From Frankiaceae bacterium (GTDB lineage: Bacteria > Actinomycetota > Actinomycetes > JAFAQI01), in the NCBI GenBank assembly GCA_030840525.1, contig JAVEEI010000195.1:1-33094 (forward strand): a stretch of 33,094 bases of DNA, given 5' to 3'. Of the stretch, positions 22,455 to 30,358 are shown piece after piece; the stretch's first letter is position 1, and each line of letters starts with the position of its first letter. The notes under the pieces were generated by a model. The model searched no databases. It saw only the letters and a program-made list of their open reading frames with translations, and was not told the origin of the DNA. Position numbers and translations under genes: made by a program.

Positions 22455-22578
22455 GCAGTCCGGCATCTATAAGCCGTCCTGCGGGTGCAAGGAGATCGCG
22501 CTGAGCAAGGGCGAGGCCTTCCCGCCATGCGGCGACCACGGGCCGACGGAGTGGAGTTTGGTCCAGGCCACGCAGTAA
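22429..22578 (+). CDS. Small Cys-rich peptide (49 aa) overlapping the ATP-grasp gene
   Basis: The ATG at 22429 has a strong ribosome binding site, GAGAAGGAG (22413-22421), and lies inside the 3' end of the ATP-grasp gene in another frame. The 49 residues contain Cys8, Cys18, Cys20 and Cys34, with His37 (SGIYKPSCGCKE, then FPPCGDHGPTEW). The pattern GIY...CG...L..GE.FPPC..H....W.LV resembles small zinc-ribbon or YjzC-like proteins found across bacteria, so it may simply bind zinc. Its position after an ATP-grasp ligase also fits a ribosomally made peptide substrate. I cannot decide between these. There is no signal peptide. The real ribosome binding site and GC-rich third positions support translation. 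Confidence 0.72.
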   Translation: MPHNGQTCEQSGIYKPSCGCKEIALSKGEAFPPCGDHGPTEWSLVQATQ

Positions 22579-22599
22579 GCCCGCGCCGGCCTCGCGCGG

Positions 22600-22626
22600 C
22601 CGCCGACGCGCTATGGCGTCGGGCGG
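22600..22626 (+). terminator. Hairpin after the copper oxidase/ATP-grasp operon
   Basis: ccgccgacgc (22600-22609) pairs with gcgtcgggcgg (22616-22626) with one bulged G and a 6-nt loop, 22 nt after the stop of the small peptide gene. No U-tract follows. The rest of the gap to the tRNA gene shows no gene. Confidence 0.45.
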
Positions 22627-22834
22627 TGGACCAGATCGTCTAAGCGGACGTGTGGTTGTCCAGCCCGTCGGTCTGAGCCAGGCGAGGGCGGCGACGCCGC
22701 TTCGCGGTGCGAGCGCGTATCCGCCGGAACCGAGTAACCGACGTACAGCCTGCAACTCGGCAATGCGTGGCTCGCGTGGTGCGCGGCCTCAAGGGGCTCG
22801 CTCGCCTTGACGCCATATCGAACATAGGTTCGAG

Positions 22835-22908
22835 TGCGCCGCCAGGGACTCGAACCCCGGACCCGCTGATTAAGAGTCAGCTGCTCTAACCAACTGAGCT
22901 AGCGGCGC
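22835..22908 (-). tRNA. tRNA-Lys (anticodon CTT)
   Basis: Read on the minus strand, a 74-nt cloverleaf begins GCGCCGC and its acceptor partner GCGGCGC is at the 3' end, followed by discriminator A. The D arm includes AGCTCAGTTGGTTAGAGC. The anticodon arm is GCTGA-CTCTTAA-TCAGC, giving anticodon CTT, which reads AAG lysine. The T arm contains GGTTCGAGTCC. The CCA end is not encoded. No integrated element or attachment-site duplication is visible next to it. Confidence 0.97.
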
Positions 22909-22962
22909 GTGCCGACCAGCCTAGCAGCGATGCGACGGCCGCCGCGTGCCACGCTGACACCC

Positions 22963-23394
22963 GTGCCCGATGCCCCCGACGACCTCGCTTCGCGCTGCGC
23001 CGAGACGATGTACGCCAACGACGCCGCCAGCCAGGCTCTCGGCATCACCGTCGATCGCGTCGCCGCCGGCACCGCGCGCGCCCGGATGACCGTCCGGACC
23101 GACATGCTCAACGGGCACGGCAGCTGCCACGGCGGGTACGTGTTCGCCCTCGCCGACAGCGCGTTCGCGTTCGCCTGCAACACGTACGACGACGTCACGG
23201 TCGCGGCCGGCGCCGACGTCGCCTTTCTCGCTCCGGTCGAGGCCGGCACCGAGCTCGTCGCGGTCGCCACCGAGCGGGCCCGCCGGGGCCGGTCCGGCCT
23301 CTACGACGTGACCGTGTCGACGGCCGGCGGGGACGTCGTCGCCGAGTTCCGCGGCCGGAGCCGCAGCCTCGGCCGGCCGCTGCTACCGCGTTAG
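22963..23394 (+). CDS. PaaI-type hotdog-fold acyl-CoA thioesterase
   Basis: 143 residues from GTG 22963, giving the N-terminus VPDAPDDLASRCAETMYAND, very like the usual start of this family. ATG 22930 in the same frame is an alternative and would lie only about 20 nt from the tRNA 5' end. The hotdog-fold signature is MLNGHGSCHGGYVFALADSA, with the HGG turn and the catalytic Asp in LADSAFAFACN. The last part, GRSGLYDVTV..., is the conserved central strand. PaaI hydrolyses hydroxylated phenylacetyl-CoA and other acyl-CoA esters, releasing CoA trapped in dead-end intermediates. The paaABCDE operon lies about 5.4 kb further on, on the opposite strand, so a shared pathway is likely. The stop codon lies 1 nt from the stop of the convergent SDR gene. 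Confidence 0.88.
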   Translation: MPDAPDDLASRCAETMYANDAASQALGITVDRVAAGTARARMTVRTDMLNGHGSCHGGYVFALADSAFAFACNTYDDVTVAAGADVAFLAPVEAGTELVAVATERARRGRSGLYDVTVSTAGGDVVAEFRGRSRSLGRPLLPR

Positions 23395-23395
23395 C

Positions 23396-24142
23396 TCAGC
23401 GGGTCGCGCGCATCCGGTGGTAGAGCTTCGGCGCGACCGTCCGCATGATCGGCGCGACCAGCGGCAGTGCCGCGCAGTTGATCTCGACGCGCTCGTCGCC
23501 GAGGCGCCGTAACACCAGCCGCGACACCTGTTCCTCGGTGCGGCGGGCGGCGCGCGGCGGCATCACGAGGCCCCCCGACCGCACCGCGTGCAGGCCCATC
23601 TCGGTCGGCACCCACGCGGGGTAGACGACATGCAGCCGCACCCCGTCGGCGCGCGCCTCGTACGCGAGGCTCTCCGTCGCGGCCGACAGCGCCGCCTTCG
23701 ACGCGCAGTAGTCGCCGGCGCCCGGACCGGGGGAGCGCGCGTCGTCCGACGACATGTTCGCGACCACCCCGTGCCGCCGTGCGCGCATCCCCGGGAGCAC
23801 CGCGAGCATGCCGGCGTACGCGGCGAAGAAGTTGACCTCCATGACGGTGCGGGTCGTCTCGAGCGACGGCATCTCGCGGCGCACGATCCCGCCCATGCCG
23901 GCGATGTTCAGCAGCAGGTCGACCCGGCCGTACGACGCGTCGATCTCGCCGAGCACGTCGACGTACGCCGGCACGTCGGCGAGGTCGCAGACGCGGTACG
24001 GCAGGCCGAGGTCGCGCAACCGGTCCTCGCGCCGCGCGATCCCGACGACGGTCGCGCCGCCGGCGGCGAGGTCGAGGGCGAGCCGGCGGCCGAGCCCCGA
24101 CGACGCGCCGGTGACGACGGCCACCTGCTCGCGGTAGTCCAT
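23396..24142 (-). CDS. Short-chain dehydrogenase/reductase (SDR)
   Basis: 248 residues, classical SDR length. The cofactor motif TGASSGLG is at residues 11-18, and NIAG, a variant of NNAG, is at about 79-82. The catalytic residues are Ser132 (NMSSDD), Tyr145 and Lys149 (YCASK). The C-terminal part (EEQVSRLVLRRLGDERVEIN, MRTVAPKLYHRM) matches SDRs close to those acting on lipid or steroid-like alcohols and ketones; the substrate is unknown. The ATG lies 6 nt after the stop of the ABC transporter ATPase gene, so it is probably the last gene of the transporter operon, though a functional link is not evident. Confidence 0.92.
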   Translation of the reverse strand: MDYREQVAVVTGASSGLGRRLALDLAAGGATVVGIARREDRLRDLGLPYRVCDLADVPAYVDVLGEIDASYGRVDLLLNIAGMGGIVRREMPSLETTRTVMEVNFFAAYAGMLAVLPGMRARRHGVVANMSSDDARSPGPGAGDYCASKAALSAATESLAYEARADGVRLHVVYPAWVPTEMGLHAVRSGGLVMPPRAARRTEEQVSRLVLRRLGDERVEINCAALPLVAPIMRTVAPKLYHRMRATR

Positions 24143-24148
24143 GGCCCG

Positions 24149-24793
24149 TCAGCCTGCCAGGCGTCCTTCGTGGAACCGCAACGCGCGGTCGCATTCGGCC
24201 GCGACCGCCGGGTCGTGCGTCGCGACGACGACGGCGGCGCCGCGTTCCGCCGCTTCGTGCAGCGCCTCGATCACGACGTCCTGCGCACCGTGGTCGAGCT
24301 CGGCGGTGGGCTCGTCGGCGAGGACGACATCGGGCGACGTGACCAGTGCGCGGGCGATCGCGACCCGTTGCTGCTGGCCGCCCGACAGCTTCTCGACGAG
24401 CTTGCCGCCGACCTCCGCGATGCCGAGCTCGGCGAGCGCGTCACCGGCGAGGAGCCGTGCCTCCTGCCCGAACACGCCGCGCGCCTGCAACGCGATCTCG
24501 ACGTTCTCCGCCGCGGTCAGCAACGTGAGCAGCCCGTACCCCTGCAATACGAGACCGAACCTGCGTCGTTGCGCCGGGTCGCCGGCGCGCAGCGGCGCAC
24601 CGTCGAGCAGCACCGTGCCGCTGTCCGGCGGCTCGAGGCCGCCGAGGACGGCGAGCAGGCTCGACTTGCCGGACCCGGACGGGCCGACGACGGCGAGCAT
24701 CTCGCCGGGCGCGACCGAGACCGACAGCCCGTCGAGCACGGTTCGCCCGCCGCGCCGGTACGCCACGGCGTCCGCGACGAGCCGGCCGGTCAC
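24149..24793 (-). CDS. ABC transporter ATP-binding protein (MacB/LolD type), second of two
   Basis: 214 residues. Walker A is GPSGSGKS (37-44), the Q-loop is LVLQGYGLL, the signature LSGGQ is at 136-140, Walker B is VVLADE (156-161) with the D-loop AELD, and the switch His193 is in ATHD. The short length and order match ATPases that serve FtsX-type permeases rather than classical importers or drug pumps. The GTG start overlaps the stop of the previous ATPase gene as GTGA, so the two ATPases are made together and may form a heterodimer with the single large permease. The GTG is supported by this overlap and by the normal N-terminus LVADAVAYRRGGRTVLDG. The transported substrate is unknown. Confidence 0.93.
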   Translation of the reverse strand: MTGRLVADAVAYRRGGRTVLDGLSVSVAPGEMLAVVGPSGSGKSSLLAVLGGLEPPDSGTVLLDGAPLRAGDPAQRRRFGLVLQGYGLLTLLTAAENVEIALQARGVFGQEARLLAGDALAELGIAEVGGKLVEKLSGGQQQRVAIARALVTSPDVVLADEPTAELDHGAQDVVIEALHEAAERGAAVVVATHDPAVAAECDRALRFHEGRLAG

Positions 24794-25656
24794 CGGCGGC
24801 CGTCCGGACCGTCGTCGCGGACGAGCCGTACGCCGTCGACCGTCGCGATGACCCGCGCCGTACTGCCCGGCGGCAACGACGTCCACGTGTGCTCGGGTAG
24901 CACGATGCTGCCGTCCTCGCCGACTCCGACGAGGTCGGCGACGTCGGCGTCGTCGCGCTCGATCCGGCCGTCCCGCAGCCGCACGTACCGCCGGTGCGCC
25001 TGTGCGACCTCCTCGTCGTGCGTCACGGTCAAAACCGTTGTGCCGTAACGAGAATTGGCTTGCGCGAGCAGCTCGACGAGAGCGTCGCGGTTGGCGTCGT
25101 CGAGCTGGCTGGTCGGCTCGTCCGCGAGCAGCAGTCCGGGCGCGGACGCGAGCGCGACGGCGACCGCGACCCGCTGCTGCTCGCCGCCGGACATCGCGTG
25201 CACCCGTTGCCCGGCGAGCGCCGAAAGGCTGAGCTCGCCGAGCAGCTCGTCCGCATCCGCGAGCTCGGCCCGGCGCGACGGGTTGGCGCCGCGTTGCGCG
25301 AACGCGATGTTCTCCTCCGGTGTCGCGTACGGCAGCAGCGACCGTCCCGGGTTCTGTACGACGACGCCGATCCGGTTGGACCGCAACGACAGCAGCTCCG
25401 GCACCGTCATCGCGGTCACGTCGTCGCGGCCGACCAGCACCTGGCCGGAGGTCGGCCGCTGCAACCCCGCGACGATCGACAACAACGTCGACTTGCCGCA
25501 GCCGGACGGGCCGAGCAGCGCGACCGTCTCGCCCGGCCGCACGACGAGGTCGACGCGGTCGAGCGCGACGACCTGCGTCTCTTCGACTACATACACGTGG
25601 TGCAACGCGCGGCAGTGCAACGACAGGCCGGCCTCGACGATGCCGCTCGCTCTCAC
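24790..25656 (-). CDS. ABC transporter ATP-binding protein with C-terminal AbrB-like extension
   Basis: 288 residues from GTG 25656, which overlaps the permease stop as GTGA. Walker A is GPSGCGKS (49-56), signature MSGGEQ (155-160), Walker B LLLADE (175-180), and switch His213 in VTHD. After the ATPase core (to about 232) there is a ~50-residue extension: VGEDGSIVLPEHTWTSLPPG and ARVIATVDGVRLV. Its 'G-x-I-x-L-P ... L ... V-x-x-x-x-DG-V' pattern looks like a SpoVT/AbrB-type beta hairpin module. Such tails occur on some actinobacterial FtsX-type ATPases; the role is unknown, and the resemblance is my inference. The partner ATPase gene follows directly and lacks this tail. Together the pair and the permease form one exporter or mechanotransmission complex. 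Confidence 0.92.
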   Translation of the reverse strand: MRASGIVEAGLSLHCRALHHVYVVEETQVVALDRVDLVVRPGETVALLGPSGCGKSTLLSIVAGLQRPTSGQVLVGRDDVTAMTVPELLSLRSNRIGVVVQNPGRSLLPYATPEENIAFAQRGANPSRRAELADADELLGELSLSALAGQRVHAMSGGEQQRVAVAVALASAPGLLLADEPTSQLDDANRDALVELLAQANSRYGTTVLTVTHDEEVAQAHRRYVRLRDGRIERDDADVADLVGVGEDGSIVLPEHTWTSLPPGSTARVIATVDGVRLVRDDGPDGRR

Positions 25657-28600
25657 GGCGCCGCCTCGCGCAGCCGCGCCGGCACCGCCGCGCGCAGCAA
25701 CGCCGCGCCACCCGCGACCGCCACCGCGCCGACGACGACGGCGAGCGCGACGGCGAAGCCCGCGACGACCGCGGTCGACGGCGAGTACAGCACCGGGATC
25801 GGCGACGTGTCGGCGTACTCGGGAACGGCCGGCAACGCGATGGCAGCACCGACGAGCCCGGGTACGACGCCGAGCACGACGCCGGTGCCGAGCAACAGGA
25901 TCTGCTCGACGACGCAGGCCCGCAGCAGCGCGCCGCGGCGTACCCCGACCGCGAGCAGCGCGGCCATCTCGAACGACCGGCGGCGGCCGGCGGCAGCGAG
26001 CGCGAGCGCGGCCGCGGCCAGCGCCAGCGCGGAGCACGCGAACGAGGCGAACAAGAACAGTTGCAACGCGAGCGCGGGCCCCTGCTGCCGCAGCGACTGC
26101 ACGTGCCGCGCGACGGTGTCCGGCCGGCCGGGGACCAGCCCGACCGCACGCAACCGCGACAGTGCATCCCGCGGCGCGTTCGTGCCGAGCCACACCTGCC
26201 AGCGCCCGAAGCGGTCGAACGCGGGCAGCTCGTCGCGCGCGGCGGCGAGGTCGGCCCACCCGCCGGACGCGAGCAACCGCGGCAGCCGGTCGACCGTCGC
26301 GACCCGTTGCAGCGCGACCGGCCGGCCGAGCGGGTCGTTGACGAACGGTGCGGTCTGCGTCGTCGCGGTCGCGTCCGCCGTCAGCAGGACCGGCAGCGGC
26401 CGCGGCAGGTCGGCGAGCTCGATCGACGGCCAGCCGCCGAAGTCCGCGCTGAACCGGTCGGTCACGCCGTTCGCGTCGGCACTGACGTCGTCGCGCCCGG
26501 ACGTCTGCGTCCGCCCGGCCCGCCACGCATGCGGCGTCGCGAGCTGCGCGTCGAGCGCCGCCCACGTACCTCCGGACCGCGCCTCGACCCGCGTCACCGA
26601 CCACGTGCCGGTCATCGTCTCGAGGTCGAGCACGTTGCGGTCGAGCGCGAGGCCGACGAGCCGGCAGCCGCCGGCGCAGGGGACCGGTATGACGAGCGAC
26701 TGCGCGCCTTCGCGTACGGCCGGGCCCTGGACGGCGACGGTCGCGCCGCGGCCGTCGATCACGCTGACGTCGAGCGACGGGCGGGCGAACCGGCCGGTCG
26801 CCGTCGCCGTCACGCGCACCGCGTCGCCGGTGAACGCGATGCTCTTCGCGGCGTGCGCGGTGAGCGCGGGCAGGTAGCCGTGCAGGTCGGCCGCCGACGT
26901 GTGCGTCACCTTCGCGACCCGCGACGAGTCGACCGCCTCGATCGTCGCGCCGACGCTGCCGCCGACCGGCGACCACGCGTTGGCGGCCATCGCCCACGTG
27001 CCGTGCGGGTCCGCCTTCGCGACCGCGTCGACGACGTCGACTCCCGCTTGCGGTTGCACGTTGACGACCGCGTCCGCGCCGACCTCGGCCTGCGCGCGCC
27101 GCGTCTCGTTGTGCCTTACGACGTCGTTCGCCGCGACCGAGAACACGGCGACACCGGACGCGACCGCGAGCAGTACGGCGAACCGGTGCTCGGTTGCCCG
27201 CCGGGCGACCTGCCGGATCGCGACGAACATGCCGATGTGACGGGTGCCGCGGCTGAGGTCGGCGGCGAGCCGGCCGAACACCGGCAGCAGCCGGACGCCG
27301 ACGAGCGCGGCGGCGAGCACGAGCAGCGCCGGCCCGATGAGGCTCAACGTCGACGGCGAGCGGTCGCCGGTCTTCTCCGAAAGCGCGACCAGCCCGGTGA
27401 CCGCGACCGCGGCAACGGCAGCGTCGAGGACCAGCGCGCGGCGGCCGCGGCTCACGTGCTCCTCGGCCCGCCGCCACTGCTCGAGGATCGCTCGCGAGAG
27501 CGTGCGCCGGGTCGCGAGCACCGTCGCGACGAGCCCGCCCGCGAGCGCCCCGGCCGCGGCCAGCCAGGTGCTCAGCCCGACGTGAATCGGCACCCCGGGC
27601 AGCAGCACCGCAGCGGCCAGCCCACGGGTCGCGAGGTAGCCGCCGACGATGCCGAGCGGCGCCGCCGCGACGACGAGCGCGACCGGCTCGCCCACGCCGA
27701 AAAGTGTTGCGTCCCAAGGCTTCAGGCCGCGAAGCTTCGCGATCGCGACCTCGGGCCCGCGCGACTCGGTCGACGCCGACACGACTTCGAACAGCACCAG
27801 CCACGCGAGCAGTAGCAGTTGCACCGTCACCAGCGCCGTACCGCTGTCGAGCCCGCTGCGCGCGGCGTGCGCGCGGGCGAGGACGGCCGGTAGCTGCGTC
27901 GTCAGCGTCGGCTGCTCGGTGGTCGGGAACGTGCGTTGCGCGTTCGCGACCGCACGCCGCAACGCCGGTACGGTCGCGAGGGTCACCGCGCCCGGCTTGA
28001 GCGGGTAGTCGACCCACACGAGGCCGAGGGTGCCGGCACTCGCGTTGTCCATCGCGCTGCGGTCGACGAACATGTCGTCGACGGTGTCCGGGCCTTCGCC
28101 GTCGGGGCCGCTGCCCAGGTGCGCGTTGAAGTAGTCGTGCCCGAACCAGAACGGGTCGTCGACGTCGAGCGGCGTGTAGACGCCGACGATGTGCAGGACG
28201 CCCGGCTCGGCGACCGGCACGCCGCCGCTGAACGACTCGACCCGATCCTGCGGGAAGTCGTCGACCGTCACCGTCTTGCCCAGTCGCAGCGCCCACGTCG
28301 GGACCGCGGTGCGCGCGCTCACCATCACGTCGGTTGGTCCGGTCGGGCAGCGGCCGGCGACGAGGTGCACGTGTTGGCACGCGCCAAGCCGCCACACGAC
28401 CGCGGTGATGACGGGCGGCACGTCGCCCTGGCCCTTCGCCCGGGTCCCGACCCGCAGCGTCGGGATCGCGGTCGGGTACGCCGGGCTGAACCCGGCGGGG
28501 AGCACCCGCAGGATCGGCGGCAGCGGGTCGACGGTGACGTCGGTGCCGGCTTGCACGTGCAGGCCGCTGTCGTTCACGGCGGCCTGCGTCAGCACCTGCC

Positions 28601-28742
28601 GCAACGTCGACTCGGCCGCGGCGCCGGCGTACATCGGGCCGACGACGGCGGTGAGCGTCGCGGTCAGCGCGACCGCGAGTACGGCGATCGAAGCGCCGCG
28701 CCGCCACCACAGCCGGGTGCCGAGCAGTCCGAGACGAGCCAT
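25653..28742 (-). CDS. Large FtsX-like ABC transporter permease
   Basis: 1029 residues. One N-terminal transmembrane helix (about 16-38) is followed by a ~260-residue external domain. Then comes an FtsX-type helix bundle (about 305-410) with the coupling-helix motif EVAIAKLRGLKPWDATLFGV. A second set of helices runs from about 435 to 540, followed by a second external domain of about 330 residues. The last helices lie in the final ~150 residues (LLAVGVRRGALLRACVVEQ repeats the coupling motif). This is a fused double FtsX permease, so one chain could replace the usual dimer. MacB-like systems move lipoproteins, peptides or lipids outward, or transmit force to envelope enzymes; the substrate here is unknown. 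A possible ribosome binding site AGGA precedes the ATG. It overlaps the ATPase gene (GTGA) and lies 78 nt after paaE. Confidence 0.9.
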   Translation of the reverse strand: MARLGLLGTRLWWRRGASIAVLAVALTATLTAVVGPMYAGAAAESTLRQVLTQAAVNDSGLHVQAGTDVTVDPLPPILRVLPAGFSPAYPTAIPTLRVGTRAKGQGDVPPVITAVVWRLGACQHVHLVAGRCPTGPTDVMVSARTAVPTWALRLGKTVTVDDFPQDRVESFSGGVPVAEPGVLHIVGVYTPLDVDDPFWFGHDYFNAHLGSGPDGEGPDTVDDMFVDRSAMDNASAGTLGLVWVDYPLKPGAVTLATVPALRRAVANAQRTFPTTEQPTLTTQLPAVLARAHAARSGLDSGTALVTVQLLLLAWLVLFEVVSASTESRGPEVAIAKLRGLKPWDATLFGVGEPVALVVAAAPLGIVGGYLATRGLAAAVLLPGVPIHVGLSTWLAAAGALAGGLVATVLATRRTLSRAILEQWRRAEEHVSRGRRALVLDAAVAAVAVTGLVALSEKTGDRSPSTLSLIGPALLVLAAALVGVRLLPVFGRLAADLSRGTRHIGMFVAIRQVARRATEHRFAVLLAVASGVAVFSVAANDVVRHNETRRAQAEVGADAVVNVQPQAGVDVVDAVAKADPHGTWAMAANAWSPVGGSVGATIEAVDSSRVAKVTHTSAADLHGYLPALTAHAAKSIAFTGDAVRVTATATGRFARPSLDVSVIDGRGATVAVQGPAVREGAQSLVIPVPCAGGCRLVGLALDRNVLDLETMTGTWSVTRVEARSGGTWAALDAQLATPHAWRAGRTQTSGRDDVSADANGVTDRFSADFGGWPSIELADLPRPLPVLLTADATATTQTAPFVNDPLGRPVALQRVATVDRLPRLLASGGWADLAAARDELPAFDRFGRWQVWLGTNAPRDALSRLRAVGLVPGRPDTVARHVQSLRQQGPALALQLFLFASFACSALALAAAALALAAAGRRRSFEMAALLAVGVRRGALLRACVVEQILLLGTGVVLGVVPGLVGAAIALPAVPEYADTSPIPVLYSPSTAVVAGFAVALAVVVGAVAVAGGAALLRAAVPARLREAAP

Positions 28743-28773
28743 CCGGGCGATCCTGGCTGCTGCCGGCCCGGGC

Positions 28774-28787
28774 GCCGCGGCCGCGGC
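28774..28787. other. 14-bp perfect palindrome between paaE and the ABC operon
   Basis: gccgcggccgcggc reads the same on both strands, in the 78-nt gap after paaE. It could be a short terminator stem or a protein site, but a GC-only palindrome in such DNA may be chance. Confidence 0.25.
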
Positions 28788-28820
28788 GGCAATAGTGATG
28801 CTTTCGTGACCGGGTCTTGC

Positions 28821-29882
28821 TCAGACCGCGTCGTAGTCGACGACGACGCGGTCGGTCGTCGGGCGCGCCTGGCAGGTGAGCACGAACCCGGCGTCGGTCT
28901 CCCACTGTTCGAGCGCGTAGTTCACGTCCATCGCGACCGCGCCGTCGAGCACCTTCGCGCGACAGGTCGCGCAGACCCCGCCACGGCAGGAGAACGGCAG
29001 GTCGAGCCCGGCCGCCTGGCCGGCTTCGAGCAACGTGTCGTCGGGGTGCGCCGACACCTCGGTCTTGATCCCGCCTTGGATCACGGTCACCTGCCGGCGG
29101 TCGTCGGTCGTCGCCCGCGGCGGCCGCGGCACCGGCGCGTGCGAGCCGAACAGCTCGAGGTGCACGTGCGTCGCCTCCATGCCAAGCCCGACGAGCGCGT
29201 CGCGGACCGCAAGCGTCATCGCCTCGGGGCCGCACACGAACGCCTCGTCGTACCCCGGGATGTCGAGCAGGTGCTCGGCGAGCGCGGCGAGCTTGTCGGC
29301 GTCGATGCGGCCGTTGAGCAGTGGTGCGTGCTGCTGCTCGCGACTGAAGACGTGCAGGAGCTGGAACCGGTCGAGGTAGCGGTCCTTGAGGTCTTCCAGT
29401 GCTTCGCGGAAGATGACCGTCGTCGGGCCGCGGTTTCCGTAGACGAGGGTGAACCGCGACCGCGGCTCGCGCACCAGCACCGACCGGACCAGCGAGATGA
29501 CCGGCGTGATGCCGCTGCCGGCCGCGATGCCGAGGTAGCTCTTGGCGTTGGACGGGTCGAGCGCGGTCGTGAACCGCCCTGCCGGGGTCATCACGTCGAG
29601 CACGTCGCCGGCTTTCAGCCGCTCGTTTGCGTGCGTGCCGACGACGCCGCCGGCGATGTTCTTTACCGCGACCCGAAGCTCGCCGTCGTCGAGCCCGCTA
29701 CAGATCGAGTACGACCGGCGTACCTCTTCGCCGTCGGGCCCGGGCATGCGGATCGCGACGTGCTGGCCGGGCGCGAACTCGTACGCCGCGGCGAGCCCGT
29801 CGGGCACCGTGAACGCGACGGAGACCGTGTCTTCGGTCTCGCGCCGTACGTCGGCGACGCGCAGCGCGTGGAACACCGGCAT
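28821..29882 (-). CDS. paaE: Phenylacetyl-CoA epoxidase reductase subunit PaaE
   Basis: 353 residues. PaaE carries electrons from NADPH to the di-iron oxygenase PaaA. It has an FAD domain (RSYS at 56-59), an NAD(P) domain (AGSGITP at 121-127, CGPE at 217-220) and a C-terminal plant-type [2Fe-2S] ferredoxin domain with ligands Cys299, Cys304, Cys307 and Cys337. The order FAD-NAD-ferredoxin and the length match PaaE. The ATG overlaps the paaD stop by one base (TGATG). It is the last gene of the operon and ends 78 nt before the ABC transporter permease gene on the same strand, so read-through is possible. Confidence 0.96.
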   Translation of the reverse strand: MPVFHALRVADVRRETEDTVSVAFTVPDGLAAAYEFAPGQHVAIRMPGPDGEEVRRSYSICSGLDDGELRVAVKNIAGGVVGTHANERLKAGDVLDVMTPAGRFTTALDPSNAKSYLGIAAGSGITPVISLVRSVLVREPRSRFTLVYGNRGPTTVIFREALEDLKDRYLDRFQLLHVFSREQQHAPLLNGRIDADKLAALAEHLLDIPGYDEAFVCGPEAMTLAVRDALVGLGMEATHVHLELFGSHAPVPRPPRATTDDRRQVTVIQGGIKTEVSAHPDDTLLEAGQAAGLDLPFSCRGGVCATCRAKVLDGAVAMDVNYALEQWETDAGFVLTCQARPTTDRVVVDYDAV

Positions 29883-30358
29883 CAGTGCGTCTTGAAGTAG
29901 TCGAAGGGCTCGCGGCACTCTTGGCAGCGCCACAGCGCCTTGCACGGCGTGGAGCCGAACCCGGCCAGCTCCTCGACCGACCGCGACCCGCAGCGCGGGC
30001 ACGCCGCGGGTACGCCGACATCGACGAGCGGAAGCGTGACTCGGCCGGCTGGGGGAGCGATGCCGAACCCGCGCAGCTTCGCCTTCGCCTCGTCGGACAT
30101 CCAGTCGGTCGTCCACGCCGGCGACAGCTGCGTCCGCACGTCGACCTCGTCGTACGACGACGCGAGCGCCGCGGCCACGTCGCGCGCGATGACCTCGGTG
30201 GCCGGGCAGCCGGAGTACGTCGGCGTCAGCGTGACGGTGACCCGGCGGCCGTCGTCGGACTCGTCGACGGCGCGGACGATGCCGAGATCCACGACCGACA
30301 ACGCAGGGATCTCGGGGTCCGGCACGTCGGCGAGCAGCCGCCATGCGGTCGCCGTCAC
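29882..30358 (-). CDS. paaD: Phenylacetyl-CoA epoxidase assembly protein PaaD
   Basis: 158 residues from GTG 30358, chosen because it overlaps the paaC stop as GTGA; GTG 30361 is an alternative. PaaD belongs to the MIP18/SufT-like group and is thought to help Fe-S or di-iron assembly of the epoxidase. The N-terminal domain shows DVPDPEIPALSVVDLGIV and TYSGCPATEVI with its conserved Cys. The C-terminal zinc-ribbon-like part has Cys pairs CPRCGS and CQEC plus an extra Cys in TPCKALWRC, ending FDYFKTH. It is the fourth gene of the operon and completely linked by overlap on both sides. Confidence 0.95.
   Translation of the reverse strand: MTATAWRLLADVPDPEIPALSVVDLGIVRAVDESDDGRRVTVTLTPTYSGCPATEVIARDVAAALASSYDEVDVRTQLSPAWTTDWMSDEAKAKLRGFGIAPPAGRVTLPLVDVGVPAACPRCGSRSVEELAGFGSTPCKALWRCQECREPFDYFKTH

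Noticed and set aside
22707-22889. Plus-strand frame ending in a GTRTPDPLIKSQL-like sequence
   Set aside because: This is the well-known false translation of a tRNA antisense strand; the tRNA-Lys explains it.
22835-22908. tRNA-Lys as an integration site for a mobile element
   Set aside because: No integrase, phage gene or second copy of the tRNA 3' end is visible on either side within the window.
23588-25048. 486-codon plus-strand frame opposite the SDR and ABC ATPase genes
   Set aside because: Arg/Asp/Val-rich antisense shadow; the minus strand carries complete Walker and SDR motifs.
25657-29235. Very long open frame on the minus strand running upstream of the second ABC ATPase
   Set aside because: It is Arg-rich translation in the wrong frame of the FtsX permease and paaE; the ATPase itself starts at the GTG overlapping the permease stop.
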